A DNA stretch of 64,000 nt, from contig NC_134653.1 of the NCBI RefSeq assembly GCF_030463565.1, forward strand, positions 30,751,150 to 30,815,149. Reading direction: 5' to 3'. Shown piece by piece: positions 24,870-38,400 of the stretch. A model generated the notes under the pieces. It did no database searches, was not told the origin of the DNA, and saw only the letters and a program-made list of their open reading frames with translations. The DNA is from Pelecanus crispus (Eukaryota > Chordata > Aves > Pelecaniformes > Pelecanidae). Position numbers and translations under genes: made by a program. Position 1 is the first letter of the stretch. Every line of letters starts with the position of its first letter.

Positions 24870-27800
24870 GTTTTGCACCGTTCCACAGACCTCTGACTCA
24901 GGGGCCAGTTTCTCCTAACTGTTAAATTCCGACCTGAAAGCAATAAAAGAGCTCCTCCTGCAGATGCTTGGAATGTGTTGGCTATTTACTGGGACACAGC
25001 ACGTGATGCCAAAATAAATCAAACTGTTACTAGTAGAACCACTTTCACCCGTGGCAAGACTGAGGAAGAGGCACGGACACTTGTGTTGCAGGACTGGTGA
25101 GCTCTCAAGAAGGACCCAGAAGGCATCAGTCAGCAGGAACTTTCACTAGAATGTAACTGAGTGAAAAAATAGTCCCGTTAAGGTAAATACGTTTAATCTA
25201 CACTGTGATCCGGACTTATATGCGGACGCTGTTTGGTCACCACCTCCACAGAAGCCAACACAAGTCAAGGGGCTGTTCAGCACCCAGCTGGAGTCAAAAA
25301 ATGGTTGATCATGTACCATGCATATCTTTTTTCTTAAATTGCCAAATAACTATTGCTGTTGAACACAGACCCCACACAGTTTCTGGAGACACTTGCACCA
25401 CTAACGCTTTTCTGACGTAACTATTGTTAATTTATTGTTATGAAGTAGGAAAAAAGGAGGAAAAAATACTAAAAATGAAAAATCAAACCCATAGCAGTCA
25501 ACTGTTATATCTAGTTTTAAAAACAAAGTCCTTACCCTGTGAAGGAAGTGGTGAATTATTAAACTGATCGCTGGCTAGAAGATTTTAGGAATTATGCCTA
25601 TTTTTAGGATTTTTTTAAAAAAGATTAGATTTCTTTATAGTCTTGTGTATTGTGCTTCTGTCTATTCTTGTGCTAGGCAGTATTACTATTTGTAAATTTA
25701 TTTATATTTATTGTTATGAAGAAAAAAGAAATTATGTAAACTGAGCACTGTTCAATTTTTTTAAAATGCTGCAGTAACCTGTTCTACATCCACTAAATTA
25801 TTCATAATCAAAAATGCAACAATTTTAATCACTGTTGTTACACTACATTTCTTTTAAATAAGCACTTTTGATACTGTGAAACTCATGGTTTTTAAAAAAA
25901 ATTCAAAGACCAAATATTGTAACTGTACCATACCAATTCATAATAGTCTTTCTTTCCTAGTTAATCAAGTAAAATTGATTCTAATGTAGTTTTTTTAAAT
26001 TTTCAAACCCTGCTTTATACTCGGTAACATACGTTGCAAAAAAAGTGATGAAACATCTGAAAATATAAAAAGCAAACTGTATGTTGGAAATTAGCATTTA
26101 GTTTACTTACTTATACCTCTGTGACCATGAAGTAATATTTATATCTCGTTTTGTCTGTTCCTGTGCATTAATAGAATTTCCCAGTCTGTCAGTTCCCGGT
26201 GTTGTATCCCCGTGCTCACACGCGTGGCTCCTCTCTTCCACGCTGAGTATGGCTGGGGCTGGGGAGGCAGAAGGTCTCTCCAGCTTAAGTCCATGCACTA
26301 AAAACCCAGAGGGTGCAGGACGCTGAAAATCACTGTTGTGAAGATCAGGGGCTAGAAAATGTCTGTGCCTGTATCTTCCCCAGTGCATCTGTCCGTGGCA
26401 ACCTCTTCCAAAAGGGCACAATGCTCCACGTCATAATTTATTGTTCAAGAACAAATGTGATTAATGATCATTTGCTGTGACTGGCGTCATCTACGATGTC
26501 TTCATTTTTTTTTTAAAATAAATATTTCTTAGCACTAAGCCTGGGTCATTCTAGATGCGCTGCATTATGACTTCTGTGGTGTCAGGCGCACCCCTGCCAC
26601 ATGGCATGCTGCAGCTCGGCATTAAACAGTAAATCCGAGGCATCTGCTACTGGAAATCCAACCCAGTGAGGAAATAGTTTCATAACAACTTACGGATGTT
26701 GACAAAGGGACAAAGCTCAGATGTGTTTGACTCCAGCCGCGGTGTCCGAGCGTGCTGAGGAGCAGGCCCTTCTCTTGAATCTAAGGCGCGTGCGTTTGCA
26801 TGCCACCACTAACAGAAAAGCATCTCAGCTGCGCACAAAGCATTCGCAGTGCCCACCTGCAAATGGAAGTGAGGGCTTATCTCTGAAAGGACAGCTTTGC
26901 CCAGGCTTCATTGCCTTTACAGAGATAACACTGTGTCCGAGTCGAGGCTTTGTCCCTGGCTCAAATCCTCCAGGAGAATGAGAGTTTACGGATATTTACT
27001 GTATGAACTCTTTTTCCATTCTGTCATATTCCTGAAAATCTCTGTGCCTAAATGTGTGGAAGAGGTCTGGTTTAGGGCCAGGCGTCCGCAGGAGGGCTGC
27101 TACGAGCTGCTCTGTTCTAGAGCAGTTTCTGTGCTGCGGAGAGGGGTCTGCACAGCGGCAGAGCCACCGGCCCCTGCTCACATCTGCGGTGTTTATGCAA
27201 TGACAAAAGACACAGAGTTCAGGAAAAATTCCTTGAGAACTGTGCTCCCTTTATTGGCAGTGATTTGGCTCCCATATGGTGAGCGTCAGCACCCCCCTTC
27301 CCTGACAAAATGTGGTGACACCTTTCAAACCAGCAAGCACCTCATAAAGCCCTTTCCACCCCCAGCCCCAGGACAGGGAGACCTCCCCACAGACCCTGGC
27401 GGGACCCCCACCCCAGGCATGACCAAGAAGGTGTCCTACACCTCCGCACCACGGCAATACAGCACTGCACCTGAACCAGGCGTCCCACACTCCATCGCCA
27501 CCCTGCCTCCCCCTTTGCGAGCCAAAGCTAAACCTGTGCTGGTGAAATGACGCACCCGCACAGGCAGAGGCACTGGAAAGCATGTATTCAAATTTCCCCT
27601 CCATGAGCCACACTGAGTAAAGGCCACCTGAGAAGCAAGGTGCGGGTCCAAGCAGACGGAGAGCTCACCCTGGCTCCTGTGCTTCAGCAGAGGGACCGGC
27701 TCGCTGGGGCAGGAGCACCCGCAGCTGTGTCCTCCCTCCTCTCCATCCTCCACAGGAGCTGCAGGCTGAAAACACCCAAAGGAACTGTGGCAGGAGCCAG

Positions 27801-28402
27801 AAAGGACACAAGATGGGCGAGAGGAACAGTTGGGTCAGTCAAACCGTGGTGGAACGGTTGATGCTCCCGCTGCAACAGCTCCCAGCATGGCTCGCTGATG
27901 TCTTTTCTGAGCCATCAGCTACTCATAGTCACATCTACTGATTGCTCCCCAACAAGGGAAAGGATGAGACAAATTGCTCCTCACAGTTCCTGAGTTTATT
28001 ATAAAACATTAGTTTGGGACTGCTTCTTAAGCAGGGTTTGTATTTCCTTGTGCCGGTGCCTGGTCAGCTTCAACGTGGCCATACGGAGACCTCCTCCTTC
28101 ATCCCGCTCCCCCATGGTGCCTGGGCCAGTCAGTTTGTACTTCCAGCTCCATTCAGTCTCATGAGACATGTCTGACACTGGTGCTTGTTTTAAAGACTAA
28201 GGCCAGGGCTTGCAACTAAAACACAGTAAAAGATTTTAGATTCTTTTTAAAACCAACCTCTGCACCGGCTCCAGATTCCAGACTTGGCTTGGGCCAAGTT
28301 TATCTTCTGCCAAGCCGCCCCTCTGATGAACACAGCGCCAGAGGGAACTCTGCATGGATGGAGAGACCATCTTCATGGCCTAAAATACAAACACTGGCAT
28401 CC
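24870..28402. other. FOXN4 3' UTR and FOXN4/ACACB convergent spacer
   Basis: The FOXN4 stop is followed by AATAAA at 24942-24947 and 25013-25018. A very A/T-rich stretch (25,430-26,100) with overlapping ATTTA pentamers (near 25,690-25,720) and a further AATAAA near 26,516 suggest that a longer 3' UTR isoform may exist. From 26,700 the sequence is more G+C-rich and without recognisable genes; AATAAA for minus-strand transcription (tttatt) occurs at 27995-28000. No coding sequence is supported here. Confidence 0.6.
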
Positions 28403-28408
28403 TTTATT
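28403..28408 (-). terminator. ACACB: Likely ACACB polyadenylation signal
   Basis: AATAAA on the minus strand (tttatt on plus), about 145 bp after the ACACB stop codon. It is the first canonical signal after the stop. A second lies at 27995-28000. Confidence 0.55.
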
Positions 28409-28551
28409 TAGGCACACAAGTAAGAGTCCCAGGCTTCTGTTTGAGGGCTGACAAACCGGGTGAGGAGGTGAGGTCTGGCCTCTGAGCAGCAGCGTGTCCC
28501 GGTGCCCCTCCTGCCCTGCGGCGATTGGCCTGCACGCCACCGGCCACTGGC

Positions 28552-31500
28552 TCAAGATGGGCTGTCATTATCTACCGTGGACAGGAGACGGGCGACCTGG
28601 GCCTTCTGCGCACGGGTGATGTGCTGAGCCATCTGGATGACGCAGTCCATGGCCACCTCAGGGTTGGCTTGGACCAAGCTGCAAGGCAGATGGGAGAGGG
28701 CAGCTGCCTCAGGGGCTGAAGTAAGAACCACCTCGTCTCCACCACCCACTGTCCCCAACCCAGGGGACAGCATTGCGCTTTGCATCCCGGCTCCTGTGGC
28801 CACTCACCTCTGGATGTGCTTGAGCACGTAGTCCCGCTTCAAGTACTTGATGTTCTCCCGGATGGCTGACTGGGTGCCGTCGTCCTCTTGCATGTGCTTC
28901 TCCAGCCACTCCACCACCACCTGGTTGTTGTCCCAAAGGTAGCCCTGGGGAGAGCAGCACCATGGACAGGGGGTCCTGCTGCCTGCGCAGCCTGAGCCCC
29001 CCTTTCTGCTGCATCCTTGGGCTTGATCCTCCCATGACACAACCAGGCAATGGGATTTTTCTTTTCAGTCCTGCACATATGGCACAGCATGGCATGCTCC
29101 CCCACTCCCATTTAACTGCCACTGGAGAAAAGGTTCAGTCCAGAAACTGAAACTGGGGAGAGCTTTGTGGACTGTTTAAGATGCAAGAAGTTAAGGTAAA
29201 ATATGTTTTCTTTGCATGCCCTCACTTCCCAGCTCAGCAGGCACAGGACTGGCATGGCGATGTGCACGTGATGGCACTTGCACTTGAGAGCAGCTCAAAT
29301 ACAAAGACCCCAAATCTCTCTTCTGCCTTGGGAAGCCCTATCTGACGGTAGAAAATGAGGAGGCCTGTGTTTATTTGGGGGCCACCTTGCTACTGCTGAG
29401 CACCAGCATCCAACAGAGGTCACCCACTTTGAAGAGACAGCCCCAGGCTCAGGGCTGCTTGGCTGCCCACCCTGGCACAGGCTGCAGAATGATAATTCCC
29501 ATTGCATGTTTAAACCCTCAGGGAGGCACCAACGAAATGGCCAAGCAACAGGAGAGCAAGGTGACAGCCCTCGGGACACCCCTGGCCACAGGGATGCCTC
29601 AGGAAGCCAGGGGGTACCTTCGTGGCTCCTTCTGTCTCCATGAACCAGCGCCGTAGCATGGACTGGATGTGGATGTGGCTCAGCTCGCTGTTCGCCTTCA
29701 GGACCTCCGCCTTCACCTCCTCCTCCAGCAGCAGCCGTCGCAGCCGCCAGTAGAGGAAGGAGCGGGCGTTCTTCCACTCCAGGATGTCCTGCAGAAATGG
29801 AGGCAGAGCCTGGGTTTGTCTTTGCAGAAAGAAGAGGAGCTGATGTGGAGCAACTGCTCACTCACAGCTCGCACCGGCAGGTTTGAAAGCAGCTCTGGTG
29901 GGCTGGAGTGGAGAGCAGCACCCAGGGCAGTAACAGCACATTGAGCTGCAGCCCAGACCCCCGGGAGGGGACTTTGCCTCCTGCCTTTGTGCCACCACTG
30001 CAAAACTCCCTGTGCCAAGTCCCTTCCCACCAATGCTCTGGCTCACCATGATGACGCCTTTCTCCTGCATGCGGCCCGGGGTGTCGTGCAGGTCGGCAAA
30101 GTGCACGGCCACCTGGTAGTACATGGGCAGGAGGAGCTCTTCCCGGGCCTTCAGCTGCTTCTCCAGCTCCTTGCGCTGTGCCTCGGACAGCTCGGGGGTC
30201 CCTGTGGGACACGCCATGCTGAGCAGCCCACCCACTGCCCCTGTGATGGGGTCCACAGGCCACCACGGGGTCTGGGCTCTGCTCTGTGCTGCTACATCAG
30301 CCACCCCCGCCAGGAAATGGGGCACCCAGTGTCATGCTCCTTTGCTTTGGTACATTTACAACTCTGCCCAGAGCCCAGCCACAGAATACCATGGCCACGA
30401 AGGGGCTGCACTGTGTTCAGTGCCTGCTACAAGAGAGGTGGGAGGTGGCATTTGCAAGGACTTTGTGGGACCATGTTTTAGCAGGGTGGAGGGGCATGGG
30501 GGCAAGGACCTCCCAAAGCAGCCCCACCATCCACTGCAGGCAGGAGCCGATCACAGGGCAAAAGGAGACCCAGTGCATTAAAAACAGCCTCTGTGCAGCC
30601 CTGTAATGACTATGTGTCATCTCATTAGGTACTGACTCAGCATGGCCATTGCCATTCTTCATCTCAAAGCACGGGAGAAAACTCCAGCACCATTTATGAA
30701 GCCCCCAGGAGATACAGGTGTTTTAAAGTACCCCCACATCCCTTTGGCAGGCTCCACCATCAAGAAGCCATGAAGAATTTTCACAGAGGAACACTAAAGG
30801 ATTTCCTGATGGTTGCCACCGTTGTGTTTGAGCCTCATGTTTTAACTTACTGCTACCAATGCCCACAAGCTGAAACGCCCTTCCCTTACCCAGCTGCTCA
30901 ACGAGCTTGGCATAGACTGTATCGATCCTTCTCATGGTCTTCACCAAATCTTTCTTTCTGAACTTGATCTCCACTGTTCCTCCAGGCTCCAAAATGCCTC
31001 CCCTGGAAGGAAAGTTTGGTAAAGCAGGGCCTGGTCTGCACGGGAGAAAAAGTCCTGGGACAAGAGGTCTAGGCAACTCTTTCTTCTAAGAATTAGGGAG
31101 AGAGAAAACCTAAAAGGGTTTTGTTTCCAGTCTGGGATTCTTGTCTATCCTCCCAATCCTTACAGCTTTTTCCAATGTGCATTAATTCAGGTTAGAGAAA
31201 AGGCCTCCTGACCCCCAGAACCATGTTTTACTCGCCCACAGCCTTCGCTGGACGCAGGAGGATATCCCCAAGGAGATACTTGCCACGCTGCTCTGTAAGA
31301 GCCCTGGAACTTTTAGCTGATGGCTTTGATTAACTCAAGGGTAAAAAATACACATCTCAAGTGACCAGAAGTCTCTGCCAGCAGGACTGACTCTGCAGAC
31401 CCCATGCACCTGCTCTCATTTCTCTGCATGTGGCCTGCGGAGGATGCATGTGTATTTTGGACGCTGACCTGCTCTCCTTGTCCGCGTAGAGCTCCACGTA

Positions 31501-34500
31501 CAGGGGGTTGATGGTGGAGTCGATGACCACCCAGGAGCCTCCCCGCAGCTCTGCGTGTGGTGGGATGTAGACTAGGACAGGCTGCTTAAAATCCCGGAGG
31601 CTATCGACAATCAAGGCACCAAACTTCAGCATTTGGTTGTACATGTCTGAAAGTCAAAGGGACTCAGTGGCTGGGTGCCCTGACTGCCATGGGCCAGGCT
31701 ATTGCCCCTTACCTCCTCCTAGCTGCCAAAAGCCACCTTCTCCATTGGAGAGACCAAACAAGCACCCCAAAACCAGCCCAGCAGGAAGCCCTCAAGCCCT
31801 GGACCTGGGTCCTGGTGATGCCCCATCACCTCCCCAGCCCAACCCCACATCCCAGAGTGGCATGGGCAGGACCCTGGTAGGCTGGGTCATCCCAGGAGCC
31901 CGTGGAGTGGCAGGAGTGCCGGCAGTATGTCACAGCACAGGGATCTGGGCATCCCAAGCATGGGTACCTTTCATGCCGCTGGAGAAGCCTCGCCAGTTGG
32001 CGAAGATCATCAGCGGGAGATGCTCCCGGTTGAAGTCCCGAATAGCCTGGGCTGTTTTAAAAGCAGAATCTGGGAACCAAACCTGTCCAGCCTGCTGGAT
32101 TATCTGCAAAAGATGGCAAGCAGCAGTGCTGAGACCGGTGCCAGTGCTTCCTGGCACACTGTGCTGGCAGCTTGGTGGCACATGGTGTGCAAGACCTGGA
32201 AGAAAACAAACTGACCAAGCACCCTTGGTTTCACCAGTCTTTAAGGAAAATCAATACATGCCAAAGGATTACACTAAGCTTTTTTCCTGCTCTCCCCTCC
32301 AGCCTCCTCCCAGCTGCCGTTTGGCCGCACTAAGGTCTCCCCACACACCTTCGCCTCTGAGTCCGGGTTGGCAGGGTCTGCAGGTATCGTCACCTCCACG
32401 GTGCGAGTCTCAACAGCGATGACACCCACAGGGAGACCTCCCAGCCTGCAGTGAGGCAGGGTGGCCTCAGCAGAGGCCAGTTCCCCTCCATGCTGCACCC
32501 CAGCCCCACCAAAGAGGTTCCCCCATCACCATCCCAAAAGCAGTGCCACGGCCAGGGCTTGAGTGTGCTTGACCATGTGTGCAGCCTGCCTGCAGTGCGC
32601 TCTGCCCCGGGGCTCCATCCCCTGCTCCCAGCAGTACCTCGCTCTGCCAACCACAACTGTCTGAGCCCACGGCTTCATGATCTCCAGGAAGCTGCCCTGG
32701 TCAAAGAAGCCACTCTGCCAGGTCCCCTTGAGAGCTGCAGAGCAACAGGAAAAAATGGAGTGGCGCAACAGTGAGCACTGAAAGGCTCCTTGTGCACCAA
32801 CCCACAGCAAAAAGCACCTTCTGCACCTGGAATGGGGGGTTTGCAGCTACAAGATACATTTGGGAGCCTTGCTGCAGATGTTTCAGGTTGCCCACACTTA
32901 CTTGGATGGGGTCTCCCTGCCAGCATCCACCTGGGGTCATAGGGGACTTTGGAAGGGACAAAATCAATTTCTCTTTCGATGGGGTCGCTTATGGCAGTGA
33001 CAGGCACTGGGCTCCGGTTATCCTGCAAGGGAGAGCCCCGAAGGGCAGGTCACCAGCCAGGTAGGGGGTAACACCCCACATCACCATCCTGCAGCACCCT
33101 CCTACCTTGGGTATGTATGAGAGCCACTGCAGGATGGTGTAGACCCCCTCAAAGTCATCTGGGACGGTGACATGGGAAACGCCGTTATTGTGCATGATCT
33201 GCACGCCTCCCAGCTGGTTATTGGATGTGTAAACTTCACGTCCCAACACCTAGCCAGGATTATTAATAGAAACACAGATTGGTCTCTGCTAGCACAAGGA
33301 GCCACCCCTCCTTGCTCTGTTTGTTAAGTCAAACCTCTGTACAGGCACATTCCCTCTGGTTTGAGGCTGAATTTCTACCTCTGCCTACCAGGGTGATGTT
33401 AAAGCAAAAGGACTCTCTGCTTTAGACACCTAAAGGGCCACACAAGTGCATCAGTTTAGCTAAGCAGGTTTTAAATCAGCTCAAACCAGTGCGATTCTGC
33501 CCAGAGATGGGTCCTGCCCCTGGGACCGGAGCCAAATAGTCCCCATGGCAGCTCTGACATCCAGCCCTGCTCCAGGAGCGATGCACCACGAACTGGCCCC
33601 TAAAGCAATACCAAATAGCTGCAGGGTGGAATTCTCTTGATTCTCAGTGAGAAGAGCCCAGTTGCAGTTCCCCTGTGTCTCCTCCACACAAGTCCCATGA
33701 GGTGATCACGCAGGGAACTGCCACCTCTACCTGTGGGACAGGGAAGGAGCCCACACATGTAGTGGTGTGAGGGACAGTGCTGGGGAGGACACATGGCTCG
33801 AGCACAGTACCTTATTGAGAGCCGTGACCCCGGTGAGGATAATGTGGGAGTTCTCCACCTGGATGACACGCTGGCCCAGCCTCACCAGGTACGCACCGAT
33901 CCCAATGGCACGACAGGTCACCTGGGCACACACACAAGGACATACAGGGTTACTGAGGAGAAAGGGCTGCAGCAGGCTCCACAAGCACCAGGAGAATGGT
34001 ACTCCCTGGCTCTGCAGGAGTTACACCAGGTCGCTTGTTGCATCCTGTTATTCCTCCCAGGGTGACATTAAAAGCAAGTAGGAGAGAGGGGAGGAGTGGA
34101 GCAGGGGAAGGACCCTTGGCTGTACCATGCTGATGGTCACTATTTCTTCATAAGCGCGAGAGGACTCCCCGGCGATGGTACCAGCGGCTCTCAGGTTTTC
34201 CACCCCAAATCCATTGTCTTTTCCGATGATGTCCAGGAGGACGTACCTGCAGGGAAAGCAGAGCCATGGTGGTGTGGGCAGGACAGGGTGAAGCACTCAC
34301 TTGCATGATGTGTCTGGCAGGACGCTGAGCCAGGATATGGGAGCTGCATCCCGGCAGGGATGCAGGGCAAGGCTTGGCGTGGCTCTGTGTGCCCCATGGG
34401 ATAGTGGGGCTGACCTGGACTCGCCCCCTTCCTCCACATGTTCACAGTGCACTGAGTTCATGGCGCTGATCCTTGTGTAGTCCTGGGGAGTCAGGTACAG

Positions 34501-35464
34501 GTACTTGAACCCCTGGAAATAAAGAGGAGAAGGATGAGTTGTGGAGCCCCCCATGCAAACGCTCATATGGGCCACAGCCCCTCTCCAAACCCAACCCAAA
34601 CCCACGCCATGCATCAACAGCGGCTCAAGGACCAGGGCTGGACAGAGCAGCCGTGCCACCACTGTCACCTTTATCTCCGCCCCGCTGGGGAAAGCGGAGG
34701 GAACCATCCCCATAGCAGTGGGTGCACATGTGTGTTCACCCCCCAGCATTGATCCCACAGTTTTATGTCCCAGTTTAGCTCTTGTCCTTCCTTCCCCAAG
34801 TAAGTCCTCTGTTATTTTCTGTGATGGCAGGAGGGGAGGTGCCCACACACCTTGTAGGGGTCCGCAGGGTCCACCCAGGCCACCTGGAACATGTGCTTTA
34901 TCTCGTCAGCAAAGCCGATGCGGGCACCGCTGTTGGCAGCGATGTAAATGCGGGGGATGCCTTCGGCCCGTGCCAGCTCCGAGGCCCGCAGGAAGACCAG
35001 GTCCTCCTCTGGCCCAAAGGAGCCGATCTTGTGCGTGATGTCATTGCAGATGAGCACGATGTCCCGGCCTTTTGGGTACTCGGGAGTCTTCAGCTTCATT
35101 TTGAAAGCAACCATCCCCACCTGTCCCAAAACAGCACAAGGTCACAGGGCAGGCTCCTCCAGAGAAATGGGGTCTGAGCTGCAAACTGCATTAACCAACA
35201 GACTTGAGATGCTTGCTTGAGGAGCATCTCCCGGTCTTTAAACACAGCTGGACTGAGGAAGCCACCAGCCATTCCCACCTGCTGCAGCACAGCTTCCTCC
35301 CGCCCCTCCCTCTCTCCCTGTTGCCAAATCACACCCCCTACCTCATTCCCTCCAGGGACCCTGTTCATCTGCACGAGGTGCTCCTGCGAGTCCAGCACCA
35401 GCTCAGTGTACGTCAGGATGTCCTTGGGGTACAGCTCTGAGGAGCCCCACAGCTTGAAGAGAGC
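28552..35464 (-). other. ACACB: ACACB carboxyltransferase exons
   Basis: Exons: 35342-35464, 34851-35120, 34415-34512, 34126-34246, 33811-33921, 33106-33249, 32902-33022, 32638-32734, 32349-32445, 31968-32103, 31469-31646, 30890-31002, 30047-30201, 29618-29788, 28808-28944, 28552-28678. They encode the two-lobed carboxyltransferase that moves CO2 from biotin to acetyl-CoA. Motifs: [69 protein letters not shown]. The catalytic-loop motif reads [13 protein letters not shown] where human has FSGG (Ser2084, codon 31978-31980). The C-terminus ends [11 protein letters not shown]. Confidence 0.94.
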
Positions 35465-38400
35465 CTGCAGAGACACCGCACACAGGACGAGCTGAAAGCA
35501 CAGGGCTGCGGCAGCTCCAAGGCTATCGCCGAGTGTAGATGCGCACTCCTGCAGCAGGCTGGGACTCAGGCTGAGCAAAACTGTGTTAGAGCCCCCACCC
35601 TGCTGCAGACCTCCTTGCATGGGGCTTTCTGGTCCACATCCTCCATGAGTATGACTACAGCAATTTGCAAGAGCTAGGAATCGGTTTAGAAATGGTCCAT
35701 ACAACCAAAAATGTTGGGTTTGGTTATTTTTGCTTCATATAACCAAAAACTTTATTTTTGGCTCTTTTTCTCATTTGCCAGCTGAGGGGAGAGCAGCCTT
35801 TTCCCCAGATGGAAATATCTGGGGAAGGTGGGGAAGAAAAGCAAATGCAATAATTTGGAGCCTCTTTCTGCTCAGCCGGACTCACCTGCCTGATCATCTC
35901 AGGGAAATCATACACATAGGTGGTGCCCAAGGACTGCGCCTGGAACCGCTTGGCCTGAAGCAGGTCCTTGGTGACGTAGGGGGTGTTGATGAGCATCCCG
36001 TGCTGTGGCCCTTGCTTGTCCCCATATGACTGAAACATGATCTGGAGAGAAGGGCAGAGCGTTGGCTGCCTTCCCTCAGCACGCGGAAGAGTCCTCTCTG
36101 CAACATTAAGGTGCAAGAGCCCTGTGGGGCTGGAGTGCTGCTGAGCTTTGCCTGGCCAAGATGTTCATGCCTGTGCCTCTACTCGACCAAACAATATGAT
36201 TTTCCACCCCACTCTTTGCTATTGAGGAGACAAAGTGTAACACTGCTGTGCTGCAAGGACACGTAACACCCAAACACTGGCCTTTACCTCCCAGACCAAA
36301 AACTGCGTGACCAAGCACCAGCAACACCCCTGGAGCTCAGCAGCATTTTGGAGCAAAGCATCACCCCAGGGTGCCCAACTGGATGCAGCGCAGAGGGGAG
36401 TGAAACTGGGCCAGCCCTGGGAATGCTGCCGCACAGTCCTGGGGGCTCTGGAACAGACCAGCACTGCAGGTGCATGACGATTTTTGCAGAAACCACCCCA
36501 AAGCTTTGCCATAGCTGATAGCTGCTCAAGCAGTTGTGGTTGGGTTCCCGTTTGCAGCCGCTGCCTGCAGTTACTCACACTGCCGGTGCCAGGGTCCCTC
36601 ACTTCCTTGTAGAGGCTGATGTCCAGGTAGTAGCCAGACTCGGTGGTCAGGAAGAGGCGGATGGGGATGGCGGTGGCAGTGGGTGTCAGGCGGATGTTGA
36701 TCTTCACCTCAGCCTGCAGGACCCGCAGTTTCCAGAGGCGGCTGCCGTAGCGCATCACCATGGACCGCACTGACTCCTCGATCTGGGCACAGGACAGCAC
36801 ATGGATGGGTCTGTGGCCCTGGGGACACTCCTGTCCCCAGTGCCAAGGCTGGAGTAGCCCCATTGCATCTCCATCCCAAACAGCTATCTCAGATTTGCTT
36901 TGGGCAAGCCCCTACCCTCTCGCCATCCCTCCATCCCTGGGGGGCTGGCGCTGCCATCCAGCCTCTCCACTGGGGAGAGGGAAAGACGGTGCCCCACATC
37001 CTCCTGAATGGACACAGCCCCACCCCTTCAGACTGCACGCTGTCTGGGGGAAGAGCCTGCCACCCATCCTCGTGCCCTCCAGTGAACTGCCTGCTTGTCC
37101 AAGTCTGTACAAAAAGCCCTGATCTTTGCAAAGTGTGAAATCTCAGCACCTCCCCAGCAAGCAGCCCCCAGTGAAAGTCTGACACAGAAATTAAGCTGTA
37201 GGAGCCTCTGGGGCTGCCAAACTCAACCCCCATCCAGGGTCAGGTGGGCACTGGACGGCAACCAGGTCTGACAGCCAGTGTGGTGGGTTGCTGCCTGTCC
37301 ATGCAGTGGTACCGAGCACAGGGGATGACGCAGCCTCCATCCCCAGAGCAGCACCACACTGACAGCAGGAAGCAGGACACTGAGAAATGCACCTTGGAAG
37401 GGTCCATGACGACCGTTGGGACAAAGTTGAGGAAGATGTGGTTGCAGTCGGTGCGGACAGTGGTTTTGTTGAAGGCCACCTCCAGCTCATCCATTGCCTC
37501 CAGGAGCAGCCGCTCACCCTCGTTCTGCAGGTACTCGAAGGAAGCCTCCTGCAGTGCACCAGGCGGCTCAGGGGCGGCCAGAGCAACCCCTGCACCTGAA
37601 ACACACCCACCTCTGCCCACACACCCAGGCGACCCAGCGCTGCCTTGCCTTGGTGATGAGGTCCGAGTGGCGCACAATGGCGCGGATGAAGAAGCGGTAG
37701 TCAGTGGCCTCGGTGCCCGCCTGCACCTTGGCAGTCCCCAGGTAGAGGTGCATCTTGTGATTGGCGCAGGGAATGGCCATCAGGTCGAAGTTGCGCATGC
37801 GGCTCAGCTCCAGCTGGAAGGCCAGTGCCGGCTCCAGGTGCCGGTAGATGCGGTCCTCTGCAAACTGGCGTGGCATGGAGGGGTGAGCGAGTGGCCGGTC
37901 AGCCAGTGCCAGATGGGCTCTGCTCTAACCACGGCTCTTACCTCGTCCCTGGCTCTGAATGTGAAAAACTTTGGGAATTGTCTCTAGAGGAAAGGGGAGA
38001 GAGAGGACAACATGAATAATCCTCGCACGCAGAGGATTTTTCTGATTTTCAGTGAATTTATTAAAAAGAAAAAACTTTGCAGGCTTCCTCCTCCCCCAAA
38101 GGGAAAAGAGCTGGGAGTAATCGATGCCTTTTAAAGGCAGCCTAAAGCTGTGGAGCGGCCACACAGGAACCACATGTTATTGGAGATATTAGCAGCATAA
38201 AGGATAATACAGGAGAGAAATTACTCATTGCATCCCTCATTAATTAATTCCCAGCTCTTGATGCTCAGTAGGTACACCCATCACTCAATTCTATGCCTGT
38301 AAGGTACTTATAGATGTTTCTAGGCATTTTAGGGAGGCAGAAGCACGATGCGTCTAAAGTCACTCTGCTTGTCAGCGGCTCAGTCTGCACTCACCTGCTG

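Noticed and set aside
37549-37648. Reading this segment as retained coding sequence
   Set aside because: 100 bp is not a multiple of three, and the flanking residues join perfectly to the human sequence when it is removed.
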